Assembly: GCA_903904635.1 (NCBI GenBank)
Contig: CAIVDH010000271.1
Location: 1-14,977, forward strand
Direction: 5' to 3'
DNA: 14,977 nucleotides
Source of the DNA: an uncultured Burkholderiales bacterium
GTDB taxonomy: Bacteria; Pseudomonadota; Gammaproteobacteria; Burkholderiales; Burkholderiaceae_D
Part shown: positions 1 through 7,343 of the stretch, in pieces
Layout: every line of letters begins with the position of its first letter
Numbering within the stretch: the first letter of the stretch is position 1
Made by a program: the position numbers and the translations under genes
The notes under the pieces: generated by a model
The model's database searches: none
Told to the model about the DNA's origin: nothing
Seen by the model: the letters and a program-made list of their open reading frames with translations, nothing else

Positions 1-105
1 CGAATTCTGGTCAGCGTAATAGCCAGAACTGACAAAGGCAAGAATTCTGCACGAGGTACGCTCCATTTCGCTGTAAAATCTGAGCAAATTTTTTCTGGAT
101 TCGCC
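1..105 (+). other. Upstream edge and putative leader of argB
   Basis: No complete gene is visible here. The argB reading frame stays open back to base 1, so a stop codon does not exclude an upstream extension; the family start argues against one. A TAAAAT hexamer at 74-79 could be a -10 element, but there is no convincing -35 at the right distance, so a promoter is only a possibility. A 6-bp inverted repeat (TTCTGG at 5-10, CCAGAA at 23-28) is present and has no assigned role. The only Shine-Dalgarno-like bases before the argB ATG are a weak CTGGA at 95-99. Confidence 0.3.
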
Positions 106-1002
106 ATGACCGATTTGCCTACTGCTGCCGTTCTCCCTCAAATCAAAGCGGAGATTCTGGCGGAGGCGCTACCCTACATACGCAAATTTCACGGTAAAAC
201 CATCGTCGTCAAATACGGCGGCAATGCCATGACAGAAGAGCGCTTAAAGCACGGCTTTGCGCGCGATGTGATTCTGCTCAAGTTAGTCGGCATGAACCCG
301 GTGGTGGTGCATGGCGGGGGGCCGCAGATCGATAGCGCCCTGAAAAAAATCGGCAAAGAAGGTACCTTCGTGCAAGGTATGCGCATTACCGACGAAGAAA
401 CCATGGAAGTGGTTGAGTGGGTGCTGGGCGGCGAAGTGCAGCAAGATATCGTCATGCTGATTAATCACTATGGCGGTCAGGCAGTGGGCCTTACTGGCAA
501 GGACGGCGGCTTGATACGCGCACGCAAAATGCAAATGCCGGACAAGAGCAATCCGGGCAAGTTTCTTGATATCGGATTTGTAGGCGAGATCGAAGCAATC
601 AACCCTGCAGTGGTCAAGGCCTTGCAAGACGATGCTTTCATTCCCATCATTTCACCAATAGGTTTTGGTGATGACGGTCAGGCTTACAACATCAATGCTG
701 ATCTGGTCGCCGGGAAAATTGCCGAGATACTGCGTGCCGAAAAGCTCATCATGATGACCAACATTCCTGGTGTACTTGATAAAAAAGGCAACCTCCTCAC
801 AGATTTGTCAGCGCGCGAGATTGATGAAATGTTTGAAGACGGCACCATCTCGGGTGGCATGCTGCCTAAAATTTCATCGGCGCTTGATGCAGCAAAATCC
901 GGCGTCAACACCGTGCACATCATTGACGGTCGCATCGAACATTCGCTATTGCTTGAAGTACTGACCGAGCAAGCCTTTGGCACGATGATACGTTCGCACT
1001 AA
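106..1002 (+). CDS. argB: Acetylglutamate kinase
   Basis: ArgB phosphorylates N-acetyl-L-glutamate with ATP, the second step of the acetylated arginine pathway, in the cytosol. The 298-residue product fits the amino-acid kinase family along its whole length. It has the nucleotide-binding KYGGNAM at 36-42, the substrate loop HGGGPQI at 69-75, GLTGKDGG at 128-135, YNINAD at 194-199, TNIPGVLD at 218-225 and GGMLPK at 250-255. About 30 residues before the first strand look like the N-terminal helix of hexameric, arginine-inhibited kinases (as in Pseudomonas), so feedback inhibition by arginine is likely; that is inference. The ATG at 106 is chosen because it gives the usual family N-terminus, although the frame is open upstream and the ribosome site is weak. 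The next gene starts 17 bases after the stop codon, suggesting cotranscription. Confidence 0.96.
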   Translation: MTDLPTAAVLPQIKAEILAEALPYIRKFHGKTIVVKYGGNAMTEERLKHGFARDVILLKLVGMNPVVVHGGGPQIDSALKKIGKEGTFVQGMRITDEETMEVVEWVLGGEVQQDIVMLINHYGGQAVGLTGKDGGLIRARKMQMPDKSNPGKFLDIGFVGEIEAINPAVVKALQDDAFIPIISPIGFGDDGQAYNINADLVAGKIAEILRAEKLIMMTNIPGVLDKKGNLLTDLSAREIDEMFEDGTISGGMLPKISSALDAAKSGVNTVHIIDGRIEHSLLLEVLTEQAFGTMIRSH

Positions 1003-1018
1003 CCACCTTGCAGACCTG

Positions 1019-1723
1019 ATGCGCAAAGACGCCGTGCAAGCCCGGCGACAACTGACCTGGTTGTTTGATCTGGACAATACCTTGCATGATGCGTCGCATG
1101 CGATTTTTCCGGCGATTAATGTCAACATGAACGCGCTGATTGCGCGTGTGCTTGATGCCGAAAGCAAGCCCTCGCATCCTGAGGCGGTCAATGATTTACG
1201 CCTGGCTTATTGGCAGCGCTATGGCGCAACGCTGTTGGGCATGATGCGCCATCATGCGGTGCCTTCTGCAGATTTTCTGCGCGACGCCCATCAGTTTGAC
1301 AACCTCTCGCAAATGATACGAGCCGAGCGCGGCGTGGGCCGCTGGCTCAAGCGCCTGCCGGGCAAAAAAATCTTACTGACCAATGCGCCGGCTGCTTATT
1401 CACATGCCGTCGTGCGGTATTTAGGGCTGCACCGGCATTTCGCGGCACATTTGCCTATAGAATCCATGTTGGTACACAGACAGCTCAGGCCCAAGCCCTC
1501 ACGTCTGCTGCTGCGGCAGTTATTGGCCAAACAGCGCCTGCGTGCCTGCGACTGTGTGCTGGTTGAAGATACATTACAAAATTTGAAAGCAGCAAAATCA
1601 CTGGGTATACATACCGTCTGGATCACCCGCTACCTGAGCGGAAATCCAGCCCGCCCCAGTTTTGTGAATGTGCAAGTAAAATCACTGAGACAATTGCCTA
1701 GACAATTACACAGGCTGCGCTAA
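1019..1723 (+). CDS. HAD-superfamily pyrimidine 5'-nucleotidase
   Basis: This is a predicted cytosolic phosphatase of the HAD superfamily, closest to the pyrimidine 5'-nucleotidase group that includes yeast Sdt1 (dephosphorylation of UMP/CMP-type nucleotides). Of its 234 residues, motif I is DLDNTLHD at 17-24 (nucleophile D17, acid/base D19). Motif II is TNAP at 121-124, the motif III lysine is probably K159 in RPKPS, and motif IV is VEDT at 182-185. The helical cap lies between motifs I and II, at about 25-110. It sits between argB and slmA; as I recall, this trio is also common in other Burkholderiales. There is no clear Shine-Dalgarno before the ATG, so it may be translated by coupling to argB, which ends 16 bases upstream. 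The exact nucleotide preference cannot be read from sequence. Confidence 0.85.
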   Translation: MRKDAVQARRQLTWLFDLDNTLHDASHAIFPAINVNMNALIARVLDAESKPSHPEAVNDLRLAYWQRYGATLLGMMRHHAVPSADFLRDAHQFDNLSQMIRAERGVGRWLKRLPGKKILLTNAPAAYSHAVVRYLGLHRHFAAHLPIESMLVHRQLRPKPSRLLLRQLLAKQRLRACDCVLVEDTLQNLKAAKSLGIHTVWITRYLSGNPARPSFVNVQVKSLRQLPRQLHRLR

Positions 1724-1782
1724 AACGACCACACAGACCTAACCGATATTTAATCCGATCGATTGCTTAATTAAAAAAACCT

Positions 1783-2358
1783 ATGGCAACCACGAAACCG
1801 GGTGAACGCAAGCTGCAAATTTTGCAGACGTTGGCAGCGATGCTGGAAAGCCCCAAGGGTGAAAAAATCACCACTGCTGCATTAGCTGCAAAGCTTGATG
1901 TATCGGAGGCGGCACTATACCGGCATTTTGCGAGCAAGGCACAGATGTTCGAAGGCCTGATTGAATTCATTGAGTCTTCCGTATTCGGGTTGATTAATCA
2001 GATCAGCGATCAACAGGAAAACGGCCTGCAACAGGCGCGCACCATCATACGTATGCTGCTTGAGTTTGCGGAACAAAATCCCGGTATGACAAAAGTTTTA
2101 ATCGGGGATGCGTTAGTCAATGAAGATGAGCGACTGCAGCAGCGCATGAATCAGTTTGTTGATCGCGTTGAACTCGCGCTGCGTCAGTGTTGGAAAATCG
2201 CAGCCACACAAGGGCCACTGCGTGAAGAAGAAGCGACATTGCGAGCAGGCCTTTTAATGGCGTTTGTGATGGGCCGCTGGCACCGTTTTGCAAAAAGCGG
2301 TTTTCAGCACCATCCTACAGAAGCAGCAGCACAGCAGATTGCGTTATTGCTGGGGTAA
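1783..2358 (+). CDS. slmA: Nucleoid occlusion factor SlmA (TetR family)
   Basis: SlmA binds specific chromosomal sites and, when bound, antagonises FtsZ polymerisation so that septa do not form over the nucleoid. The 191 residues (E. coli protein about 198) show a TetR-type helix-turn-helix at about 28-51. The stretch ITTAALAAKLDVSEAALYRH (29-48) is very close to E. coli SlmA, including the recognition helix SEAALYRHF. The dimerisation/FtsZ-binding part follows, with LIEFIESS at 59-66 and EQNPGMTKVLIGDAL at 97-111, again matching the SlmA pattern rather than a generic TetR repressor. The leader just before the ATG is A/T-rich (TTAATTAAAAAAACCT) with no recognisable Shine-Dalgarno. It converges on moeB with only 15 bases between stop codons and no strong terminator between them. 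Confidence 0.93.
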   Translation: MATTKPGERKLQILQTLAAMLESPKGEKITTAALAAKLDVSEAALYRHFASKAQMFEGLIEFIESSVFGLINQISDQQENGLQQARTIIRMLLEFAEQNPGMTKVLIGDALVNEDERLQQRMNQFVDRVELALRQCWKIAATQGPLREEEATLRAGLLMAFVMGRWHRFAKSGFQHHPTEAAAQQIALLLG

Positions 2359-2373
2359 TTTGAGAGCGGCAGG

Positions 2374-3129
2374 TTAATCTGCTCTGTCGCCACAAGCAGC
2401 GCAGCCAGGATTACGCGCTGTTTTAATGCTGGTCCATCCCATCTCAAGTGCATCAAGCAGCAATAGTCGGCCAGACAATGTAGTCCCTATTCCCATCAAT
2501 AACTTTAATGCCTCCGCCGCTTGCATGGTTCCTATGATGCCAACGAGTGGCGCAAATACCCCCATAGTTGAACATTGCACTTCTTCAAATTGCTGATCCG
2601 GCGGGAACAGGCAGGCATAGCAGGGCGACTCGGTTGTGCGTGGATCAAAGACCGCAATCTGTCCGTCCATGCGAATAGCTGCACCGGACACCAGTGGCAC
2701 GCGAGCGTTTACGCAAGCCAGATTAATTGCATGGCGCGTAGAAAAATTATCCGTGCAATCTAGAACCACATCTGCACTGGCAACCAACTCAGCCAGTCGC
2801 GCCGCGTCTGCCCGCTCGCATAGCGCAATGACTTCTATTCCCGGGTTAATTTCATGTAGCGTGGTTTTGCCTGAAAGGGCTTTAGGCTGACCCACGCGGG
2901 AACTGGTGTGCAGAATCTGCCGCTGCAAATTAGTTAGGTCCACATCATCATGGTCAACCAGTGTGATTTTTCCAACGCCAGCAGAAGCCAGATATAACGC
3001 AACTGGCGAGCCCAGACCGCCTGCACCGATGATCAGGGCATGACTGGCCAGCAGTTTTTCCTGGCCCTCAATACCGATTTCATCGAGCAGAATATGGCGC
3101 GAATAACGCAGCAGTTGTTCGTCGTTCAT
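2374..3129 (-). CDS. moeB: MoeB/ThiF-type sulfur-carrier adenylyltransferase
   Basis: Enzymes of this family adenylate the C-terminal glycine of a ubiquitin-like sulfur carrier (MoaD for molybdopterin, ThiS for thiamine). From the start chosen here the product has 251 residues, close to E. coli MoeB (249). It shows IIGAGGLGSP at 33-42 (nucleotide loop), LVDHDDVDLTNLQRQ at 57-71, DCTDNF at 124-129, the conserved C186 in QCSTMG, and two CxxC zinc pairs at C170/C173 and C243/C246. The frame extends to an ATG at 3225, but that codon lies in a hairpin and the extra 32 residues do not resemble the family, so I use the ATG at 3127-3129, where MNDEQLLRYSRHI begins as in MoeB. No clear Shine-Dalgarno is visible. 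No moaD, moaE or thiS is nearby, so the partner and pathway (molybdenum cofactor or thiamine) are undecided. Confidence 0.9.
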   Translation of the reverse strand: MNDEQLLRYSRHILLDEIGIEGQEKLLASHALIIGAGGLGSPVALYLASAGVGKITLVDHDDVDLTNLQRQILHTSSRVGQPKALSGKTTLHEINPGIEVIALCERADAARLAELVASADVVLDCTDNFSTRHAINLACVNARVPLVSGAAIRMDGQIAVFDPRTTESPCYACLFPPDQQFEEVQCSTMGVFAPLVGIIGTMQAAEALKLLMGIGTTLSGRLLLLDALEMGWTSIKTARNPGCAACGDRAD

Positions 3130-3201
3130 CTGATGGGGTAGTGTGCTACGAGTAGGGGCATTACAGCGTCTAGAATCACAGCGGTAATTGTTTGGAAACC
3201 G

Positions 3202-3225
3202 ATGCTCCGGCACTGGCCGGAGCAT
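3202..3225 (-). terminator. Perfect 10-bp hairpin after ctpA
   Basis: ATGCTCCGGC (3202-3211) and GCCGGAGCAT (3216-3225) are exact reverse complements around a four-base loop, ACTG. It lies 18 bases beyond the ctpA stop in the minus direction and about 70 bases before the moeB start. The following minus-strand sequence (GGTTTCC...) lacks a proper U-run, so it may be a weak or partial terminator, a 3'-end stabiliser, or an attenuator that lowers moeB expression relative to gpmA-envC-ctpA. Confidence 0.5.
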
Positions 3226-3243
3226 GGAGATGTCAGCTAGCGA

Positions 3244-4701
3244 TTATTTCTTCTCGCCGTTGGTTTCGTTACTATTGATCGTCGTTTCTTTCTTGTTTTC
3301 GATTTTTGCTGACTTTGAAAGCTGCACTGGCTGGCCTTTGAGATGATTCAAAGCCTGAGCCAGCTGGAAATCTTCCTTGCTGCCGTATTCCAGTGGCTTG
3401 CGTTTTTTCTCCAGCGCAGAAATCCGTTTTTGTTCTTCAAGTTCATCGACAATATTGGCGCCAGCATCGGCTTCTTTATCTTTGTCGTTGCTCAGATGCT
3501 TTTGTAAATCAGCTTCACGTACGCGCATGCCATTCATGCCATCGCCGTCTGCGTATTCATCTACCAGCAAATCAGGCACGATGCCGCGAGCCTGTATGGA
3601 ACGACCATTCGGCGTGTAATAACGTGCAGTAGTGAGCTTGACAGCCGTATCGGCAGAGATCTGGCGTATGGTTTGCACCGAGCCCTTGCCGAAGGTTTGC
3701 ATACCCATCACTGTGGCGCGCTTATAGTCTTGCAATGCGCCGGCAACAATCTCCGAAGCAGAGGCGGAGCCGGAGTTAACCAGCACGACCATCTTCACCT
3801 TCTTGACAGCCTCAGGCAAACGCGCCAGAGGATCGCCGCCTACGCGGGTTGCGTAAAAATCTTTACGTGCCAGATAAGTCGCTTTTGAATCGGCAATCTG
3901 ACCGTTGGTAGAGACGACCGCCACATCCTTAGGCAAGAATGCTGCAGACACGCCGATTGCGCCTGGCAGTACACCGCCCGGATCATTGCGTAAATCCAGC
4001 ACCAAACCTTTCATGTTGGGTTCCATCGCATAGAGCGCAGTGATTTTCTTGGACAAATCTTCAACAGTCGGCTCCTGAAACTGAGAAACTCTGACCCAGC
4101 CATAACCCGGCTCTATGATTTTGCCCTTGACGCTTTGTACTTTGATTTCCTGGCGTGTGATGGTGATCAGCAGTGGCTTATCTTCATCCTTGCGCGCGAC
4201 AGTCAGGGTGATTTTAGTGTTGGGTTCACCGCGCATACGCTTGACTGCTTCGTCTAGCGTTAATCCTTTTACAGGCGTAGTGTCGAGGCGTGTAATCAGA
4301 TCGCCTGCTTTCAGGCCTGCTTTATAGGCGGGGGAATCTTCGATAGGGGCGATGACTTTGACGTAACCGTCTTCCATGCCGACTTCGATACCCAGACCAA
4401 CAAATTTACCTTGCGTGCTTTCACGAAGCTCTTTAAATGCTTTTTTGTCAAGGTAGTCAGAGTGTGGATCCAGCGATGCAACCATGCCAGAGATGGCTTC
4501 GGTGAGCAGCTTTTTATCCTCTACAACCTCGACATAATCAGACTTGATCAGTCCGAATACATCAGCGAGCTGCCGTAGTTCTTCTATAGGCAGTGGCGAG
4601 CCGACATTTTTTTGCGCGAGCGCGTCAAATTGCATCGAACCGGCGATGCCTGCAATCAGCCCTAAGCCGATAAGACTGAAGTTTTTTAGTTTGCTACTCA
4701 T
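3244..4701 (-). CDS. ctpA: S41 carboxyl-terminal processing protease
   Basis: This is a periplasmic serine protease of the CtpA/Prc family. It has an N-terminal signal or anchor segment (hydrophobic about 8-29) and a PDZ domain at about 98-170 containing GLGIEVG (102-108) and SPAYKAGLKAGD (123-134). The peptidase domain follows, with DLRNDPGG at 236-243 and VNSGSASASE at 308-317. The Ser-Lys-Gln catalytic set is complete: S314, K339 in FGKGS and Q343, with the 25- and 4-residue spacing known from Prc. After about residue 385 comes a roughly 100-residue charged, lysine-rich tail ending NGEKK, which looks disordered. In Pseudomonas aeruginosa the ctpA beside envC degrades peptidoglycan cross-link hydrolases with a lipoprotein partner; a similar role is inferred. 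The stop codon of envC overlaps its Shine-Dalgarno. The ATG at 4699-4701 is well supported by AGGTGA three bases upstream. Confidence 0.94.
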   Translation of the reverse strand: MSSKLKNFSLIGLGLIAGIAGSMQFDALAQKNVGSPLPIEELRQLADVFGLIKSDYVEVVEDKKLLTEAISGMVASLDPHSDYLDKKAFKELRESTQGKFVGLGIEVGMEDGYVKVIAPIEDSPAYKAGLKAGDLITRLDTTPVKGLTLDEAVKRMRGEPNTKITLTVARKDEDKPLLITITRQEIKVQSVKGKIIEPGYGWVRVSQFQEPTVEDLSKKITALYAMEPNMKGLVLDLRNDPGGVLPGAIGVSAAFLPKDVAVVSTNGQIADSKATYLARKDFYATRVGGDPLARLPEAVKKVKMVVLVNSGSASASEIVAGALQDYKRATVMGMQTFGKGSVQTIRQISADTAVKLTTARYYTPNGRSIQARGIVPDLLVDEYADGDGMNGMRVREADLQKHLSNDKDKEADAGANIVDELEEQKRISALEKKRKPLEYGSKEDFQLAQALNHLKGQPVQLSKSAKIENKKETTINSNETNGEKK

Positions 4702-4704
4702 TTT

Positions 4705-4710
4705 TCACCT
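4705..4710 (-). promoter_or_regulatory. ctpA ribosome binding site overlapping envC stop
   Basis: On the minus strand AGGTGA is followed by AAA and the ctpA ATG. The last three bases of this Shine-Dalgarno are the TGA stop of envC, so ribosomes finishing envC sit on the ctpA initiation site. This supports coupled translation and fixes the ctpA start. Confidence 0.8.
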
Positions 4711-6081
4711 ATTTATCCAAACCAGCGGGTCAATCGCCCGTCCCTGGTGCCTCATCTCAAAGTATAAACCCGAATGCTCATTGCCGCCGCTATTGCCTGC
4801 AGAAGCAATCACATCCCCGGCTTTTACCTTCTCGCCTGCACGTTTGAGCACGGATTGATTATTGCCATAAATGGTCATGTATTGACCACCATGATCCAGT
4901 ATCAGCAGATTACCAAAGCCCCGCATCCAGTCGGCGAAGATGACTTCTCCGGCTGCTGCCGCTTTTACTTCTGCACCCTCTTGTGCTTTGATAAACAGCC
5001 CTTTCCAGGTGGGCCCTTCATTACGCTTATTGCCAAAATTTGCAACTATTTCGCCTTTCAAAGGCATGCGCAGTTTGCCGCGCAATTTTGCAAACTCTGA
5101 CCCCATGTTGGCCGATGAATTGTTATCTGTTTCGTTATCGTCAGTGTCGGGGTTTTCTTTTGTGCGGGCGGTATTTGTCTGTTCGGGGCTGGCTGGTTTA
5201 TTCGCCTGTCGCTCGGCTTTTTTGCCTGCTTGCTTTTCTGCAGACTTTTCAAGCGCTCGTTCACGAGCCAGGCGTGCACGTTTCTTTGCCGCTTCTTCTT
5301 CGGCTTTGCGTTGCTGGGCAATCAATGCACTTAGCTTTTCTAGTAGTGAGCTTAGCCGTTGTTCGTCGCGCGCCAGATTGCCCGCCTCTTTGCGTTGTGC
5401 ACCTAACTTTGTGGAGAGTTGACCGACCAGTTTTTTGCGATTTGTTTTTTCTCGTTCCAGCAAAGCTTTTTGTTCGCGTTGCTCGTTGGCGATTTCTTCG
5501 AGTGCGCTCCTGGCTTCCTCTGCCTGTGCTTTATTGGTTTCAATCGCAGCCAGGTTGGTTCGTAAAGCCGCTATCGCCTTACTTTGCGCCTCCGATACAT
5601 AGCCCAAATAGCGCAGCTCGCGGCTAATGCGGTTGGGGTTGTCACCTGAAAGTATGAGTCGCAGATGATCATTCGGGCCGCTCTGATATTGTCCCCGCAA
5701 GATTTTTTCCAGTCGCAAGCGCTGCTTGTTTACTTGCGATTGCAGCTCCTCTTCAGTCTTGGTCAGTAAGACTAGCTGTGACTGCACCTTTGCTTGCTCG
5801 CTTAGCAAGTCACGCAAAGAACGGTTGGCATTGGAAATGGCTGCCTCTGATGCGGCCAGGGCATCAGCGGCGTGGCCATGCGCTTTTTCAGTTTTTTGTA
5901 TGTCTTCTTTTAACTCGCCTAACTTTTTATGCAATTCGGCACGTTCTTGCTCAGCCTGCTGTTTCTGACGGGTGCGTTCACTGACTTTGGGGCTGACTTG
6001 GGCTTGTACTTGTGCACATAGCAGCAGCGCGCAAAGTGCAGCTGCCAGCGTATAAGCGATAAAACTGCGAGGTGTGGGCAT
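4705..6081 (-). CDS. envC: Murein hydrolase activator EnvC (degenerate LytM)
   Basis: EnvC-type proteins are periplasmic activators that switch on N-acetylmuramoyl-L-alanine amidases at the division septum. The 458 residues begin with a signal peptide (1-27, probable cleavage after AQVQA). Long Q/E/K-rich coiled coils follow at about 35-130 and 165-295, then a D/N/S-rich linker at about 297-328 and a C-terminal LytM/M23 domain at about 338-455. The zinc-ligand positions of active M23 enzymes are lost: the HxGxD site reads WKGLF (359-363) and the HxH site reads GLY (438-440), while H397 in LDHGG remains. It should therefore be a regulator, not an endopeptidase. FtsEX usually recruits EnvC through the coiled coil; neither FtsEX nor the amidase is in this window. 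gpmA ends 8 bases upstream, and ctpA follows with its Shine-Dalgarno inside the envC end. The Shine-Dalgarno of envC itself is poor. Confidence 0.93.
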   Translation of the reverse strand: MPTPRSFIAYTLAAALCALLLCAQVQAQVSPKVSERTRQKQQAEQERAELHKKLGELKEDIQKTEKAHGHAADALAASEAAISNANRSLRDLLSEQAKVQSQLVLLTKTEEELQSQVNKQRLRLEKILRGQYQSGPNDHLRLILSGDNPNRISRELRYLGYVSEAQSKAIAALRTNLAAIETNKAQAEEARSALEEIANEQREQKALLEREKTNRKKLVGQLSTKLGAQRKEAGNLARDEQRLSSLLEKLSALIAQQRKAEEEAAKKRARLARERALEKSAEKQAGKKAERQANKPASPEQTNTARTKENPDTDDNETDNNSSANMGSEFAKLRGKLRMPLKGEIVANFGNKRNEGPTWKGLFIKAQEGAEVKAAAAGEVIFADWMRGFGNLLILDHGGQYMTIYGNNQSVLKRAGEKVKAGDVIASAGNSGGNEHSGLYFEMRHQGRAIDPLVWINR

Positions 6082-6089
6082 AGACTGTT

Positions 6090-6836
6090 TTATTTGGTTT
6101 TACCCTGGCTAGCTACCGCTTTAAGTGCGGCCTCAATAGCAGCAGGATCACCGAGATAGTAGCTGCGTATCGGTTTAAGATCGGCATCAAGCTCATAGAC
6201 TAAGGGCTGGCCATTGGGGATGTTAAGGCCAACGATATCTTTTTCGCTGATTCCGTCGAGATATTTAATCAATGCGCGCAAACTGTTGCCATGTGCAGAG
6301 ATCAATATGCGTTTGCCTGAGCGTATGGCAGGTGCGATAGATTCATTCCAGAATGGCATGACGCGTGTTACTGTGTCTTGGAGACATTCAGTCAGAGGGA
6401 TTTCCTCGCGCTTAAGCATCGCATAGCGGGGGTCGGTAAATGACGTACGCGGATCGGACGGATCCAGCGGATTGGGAGGAATATCATAGCTGCGGCGCCA
6501 TACCAGCACTTGTTCGTCACCGTATTTTTTTGCAGTCTCGGCCTTGTTCAGGCCTTGCAGCGCGCCATAGTGACGCTCATTCAGGCGCCAGCTGTGTACG
6601 GTAGGTACCCACATCAAATCCATTTCATCGAGGGTAATCCATAGCGTTCTGATAGCGCGCTTGAGTACTGAGGTATAAGTCAGATCGAATGTGAATCCGG
6701 ATTCTGCCAACAATTTGCCGGCATGGCGCGCCTCGGCTGCACCTTTTTCGGTTAGATCGACGTCTGTCCAGCCGGTAAAGCGGTTTTCAAGGTTCCAGAG
6801 GGATTCGCCGTGGCGCATAAATACGATTTTGTACAT
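6090..6836 (-). CDS. gpmA: 2,3-bisphosphoglycerate-dependent phosphoglycerate mutase
   Basis: This enzyme interconverts 3- and 2-phosphoglycerate in glycolysis and gluconeogenesis. All 248 residues match the cofactor-dependent histidine-phosphatase type. RHGESLWN is at 8-15 with phosphorylated H9, followed by [12 protein letters not shown] (18-29), R60 in SVLKRA, E87 in [11 protein letters not shown] and H182 in [10 protein letters not shown]. It is the first gene of a minus-strand operon leading into envC and ctpA, and is divergent from the rhodanese gene with 98 bases between them. I could not identify a convincing promoter for it. In E. coli and Pseudomonas the gene beside envC in this position encodes the unrelated, manganese-dependent mutase GpmM, so this gene appears to be a functional replacement at the same site. 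Confidence 0.96.
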   Translation of the reverse strand: MYKIVFMRHGESLWNLENRFTGWTDVDLTEKGAAEARHAGKLLAESGFTFDLTYTSVLKRAIRTLWITLDEMDLMWVPTVHSWRLNERHYGALQGLNKAETAKKYGDEQVLVWRRSYDIPPNPLDPSDPRTSFTDPRYAMLKREEIPLTECLQDTVTRVMPFWNESIAPAIRSGKRILISAHGNSLRALIKYLDGISEKDIVGLNIPNGQPLVYELDADLKPIRSYYLGDPAAIEAALKAVASQGKTK

Positions 6837-6873
6837 AGTTGTTAAAGATCTTAGAAGTAAGAAAAAATCCAGC

Positions 6874-6904
6874 TTGAGTTGCTTACGCTCTTCTATTTTA
6901 TAAT
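6874..6904 (+). promoter_or_regulatory. Candidate sigma70 promoter for the rhodanese-gpsA operon
   Basis: A perfect TATAAT lies at 6899-6904, with TTGAGT at 6874-6879 as the best -35. The 19-base spacer is longer than ideal. Transcription would begin near 6911 and give a leader of roughly 24 bases before the GTG start at 6935. Confidence 0.5.
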
Positions 6905-6934
6905 GTCGGGCTTGTTTTAAACGATTGGAACTTT

Positions 6935-7330
6935 GTGAAATTCTTCATTGACAATATTTGGCTGATTTTACTTGCCCTGCTTTCCGGCGGCGCTCTGGCC
7001 TGGCCCGCTCTTAGCCGTAGCAAGCATGCGGTCTCAACTTTGCAGGCAACGCAACTACTAAACAAAGGCAAAATTCAAGTACTCGATGTGCGCGCCGCCG
7101 AAGATTTTGCAGCCGGGCATCTGCGTTCTGCCAAAAACATTCCCTTGAAAGACCTCTCCAGCCGGCTAGGCGAGCTTGATAAATCACATGCAGTGTTGGT
7201 GGTTTGTACAAGTGGCGTGCAATCAGCCCGGGGCGCGGCACAATTAAATAAATCCGGTTTTGCTGATGTGTATAGCCTTGATGGTGGCTTTACCCAATGG
7301 CAAACCCAGGGATTGCCCACTGCAAAATAA
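6935..7330 (+). CDS. yibN: Membrane-anchored rhodanese (YibN-like)
   Basis: This is a single-domain sulfurtransferase of 131 residues. A hydrophobic segment at about 5-25 anchors it in the inner membrane, followed by a rhodanese domain at about 34-128. That domain has [14 protein letters not shown] (50-63), the active-site loop [10 protein letters not shown] (91-100, catalytic C91 carrying the persulfide) and LDGGFTQW (115-122). Size, anchor and position upstream of grxC-secB match E. coli YibN. The start is a GTG at 6935; no in-frame ATG lies near the start of the hydrophobic segment. A GGAA at 6927-6930 provides a weak, close ribosome site. It is the first gene of the operon, and grxC follows after 13 bases. 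Its sulfur acceptor is unknown; the topology (domain in cytosol or periplasm) is not settled by the sequence. Confidence 0.87.
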   Translation: MKFFIDNIWLILLALLSGGALAWPALSRSKHAVSTLQATQLLNKGKIQVLDVRAAEDFAAGHLRSAKNIPLKDLSSRLGELDKSHAVLVVCTSGVQSARGAAQLNKSGFADVYSLDGGFTQWQTQGLPTAK

Positions 7331-7343
7331 CAGGGAGCGATAA

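Noticed and set aside
42..56. AGAATTCTGCACGAG resembles the EcoRI adapter of old cDNA libraries (GAATTCGGCACGAG).
   Set aside because: It differs by a base, and the sequence continues without a break into a proper argB leader; most likely coincidence rather than vector contamination.
2359..2385. Possible bidirectional terminator between the convergent slmA and moeB genes.
   Set aside because: AGAGCGGCAG and CTGCTCT can pair only with bulges, and there is no T-run on either strand; support is too weak to annotate.
3130..3225. Upstream extension of moeB to an ATG at 3225.
   Set aside because: The extension begins in a perfect hairpin and does not resemble MoeB N-termini; the ATG at 3129 gives the normal length.
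5040..5627. 195-codon open frame on the plus strand opposite envC.
   Set aside because: Antisense shadow of the biased envC coiled-coil codons; no start context, no family resemblance, and the opposite strand has a full-length recognisable EnvC.
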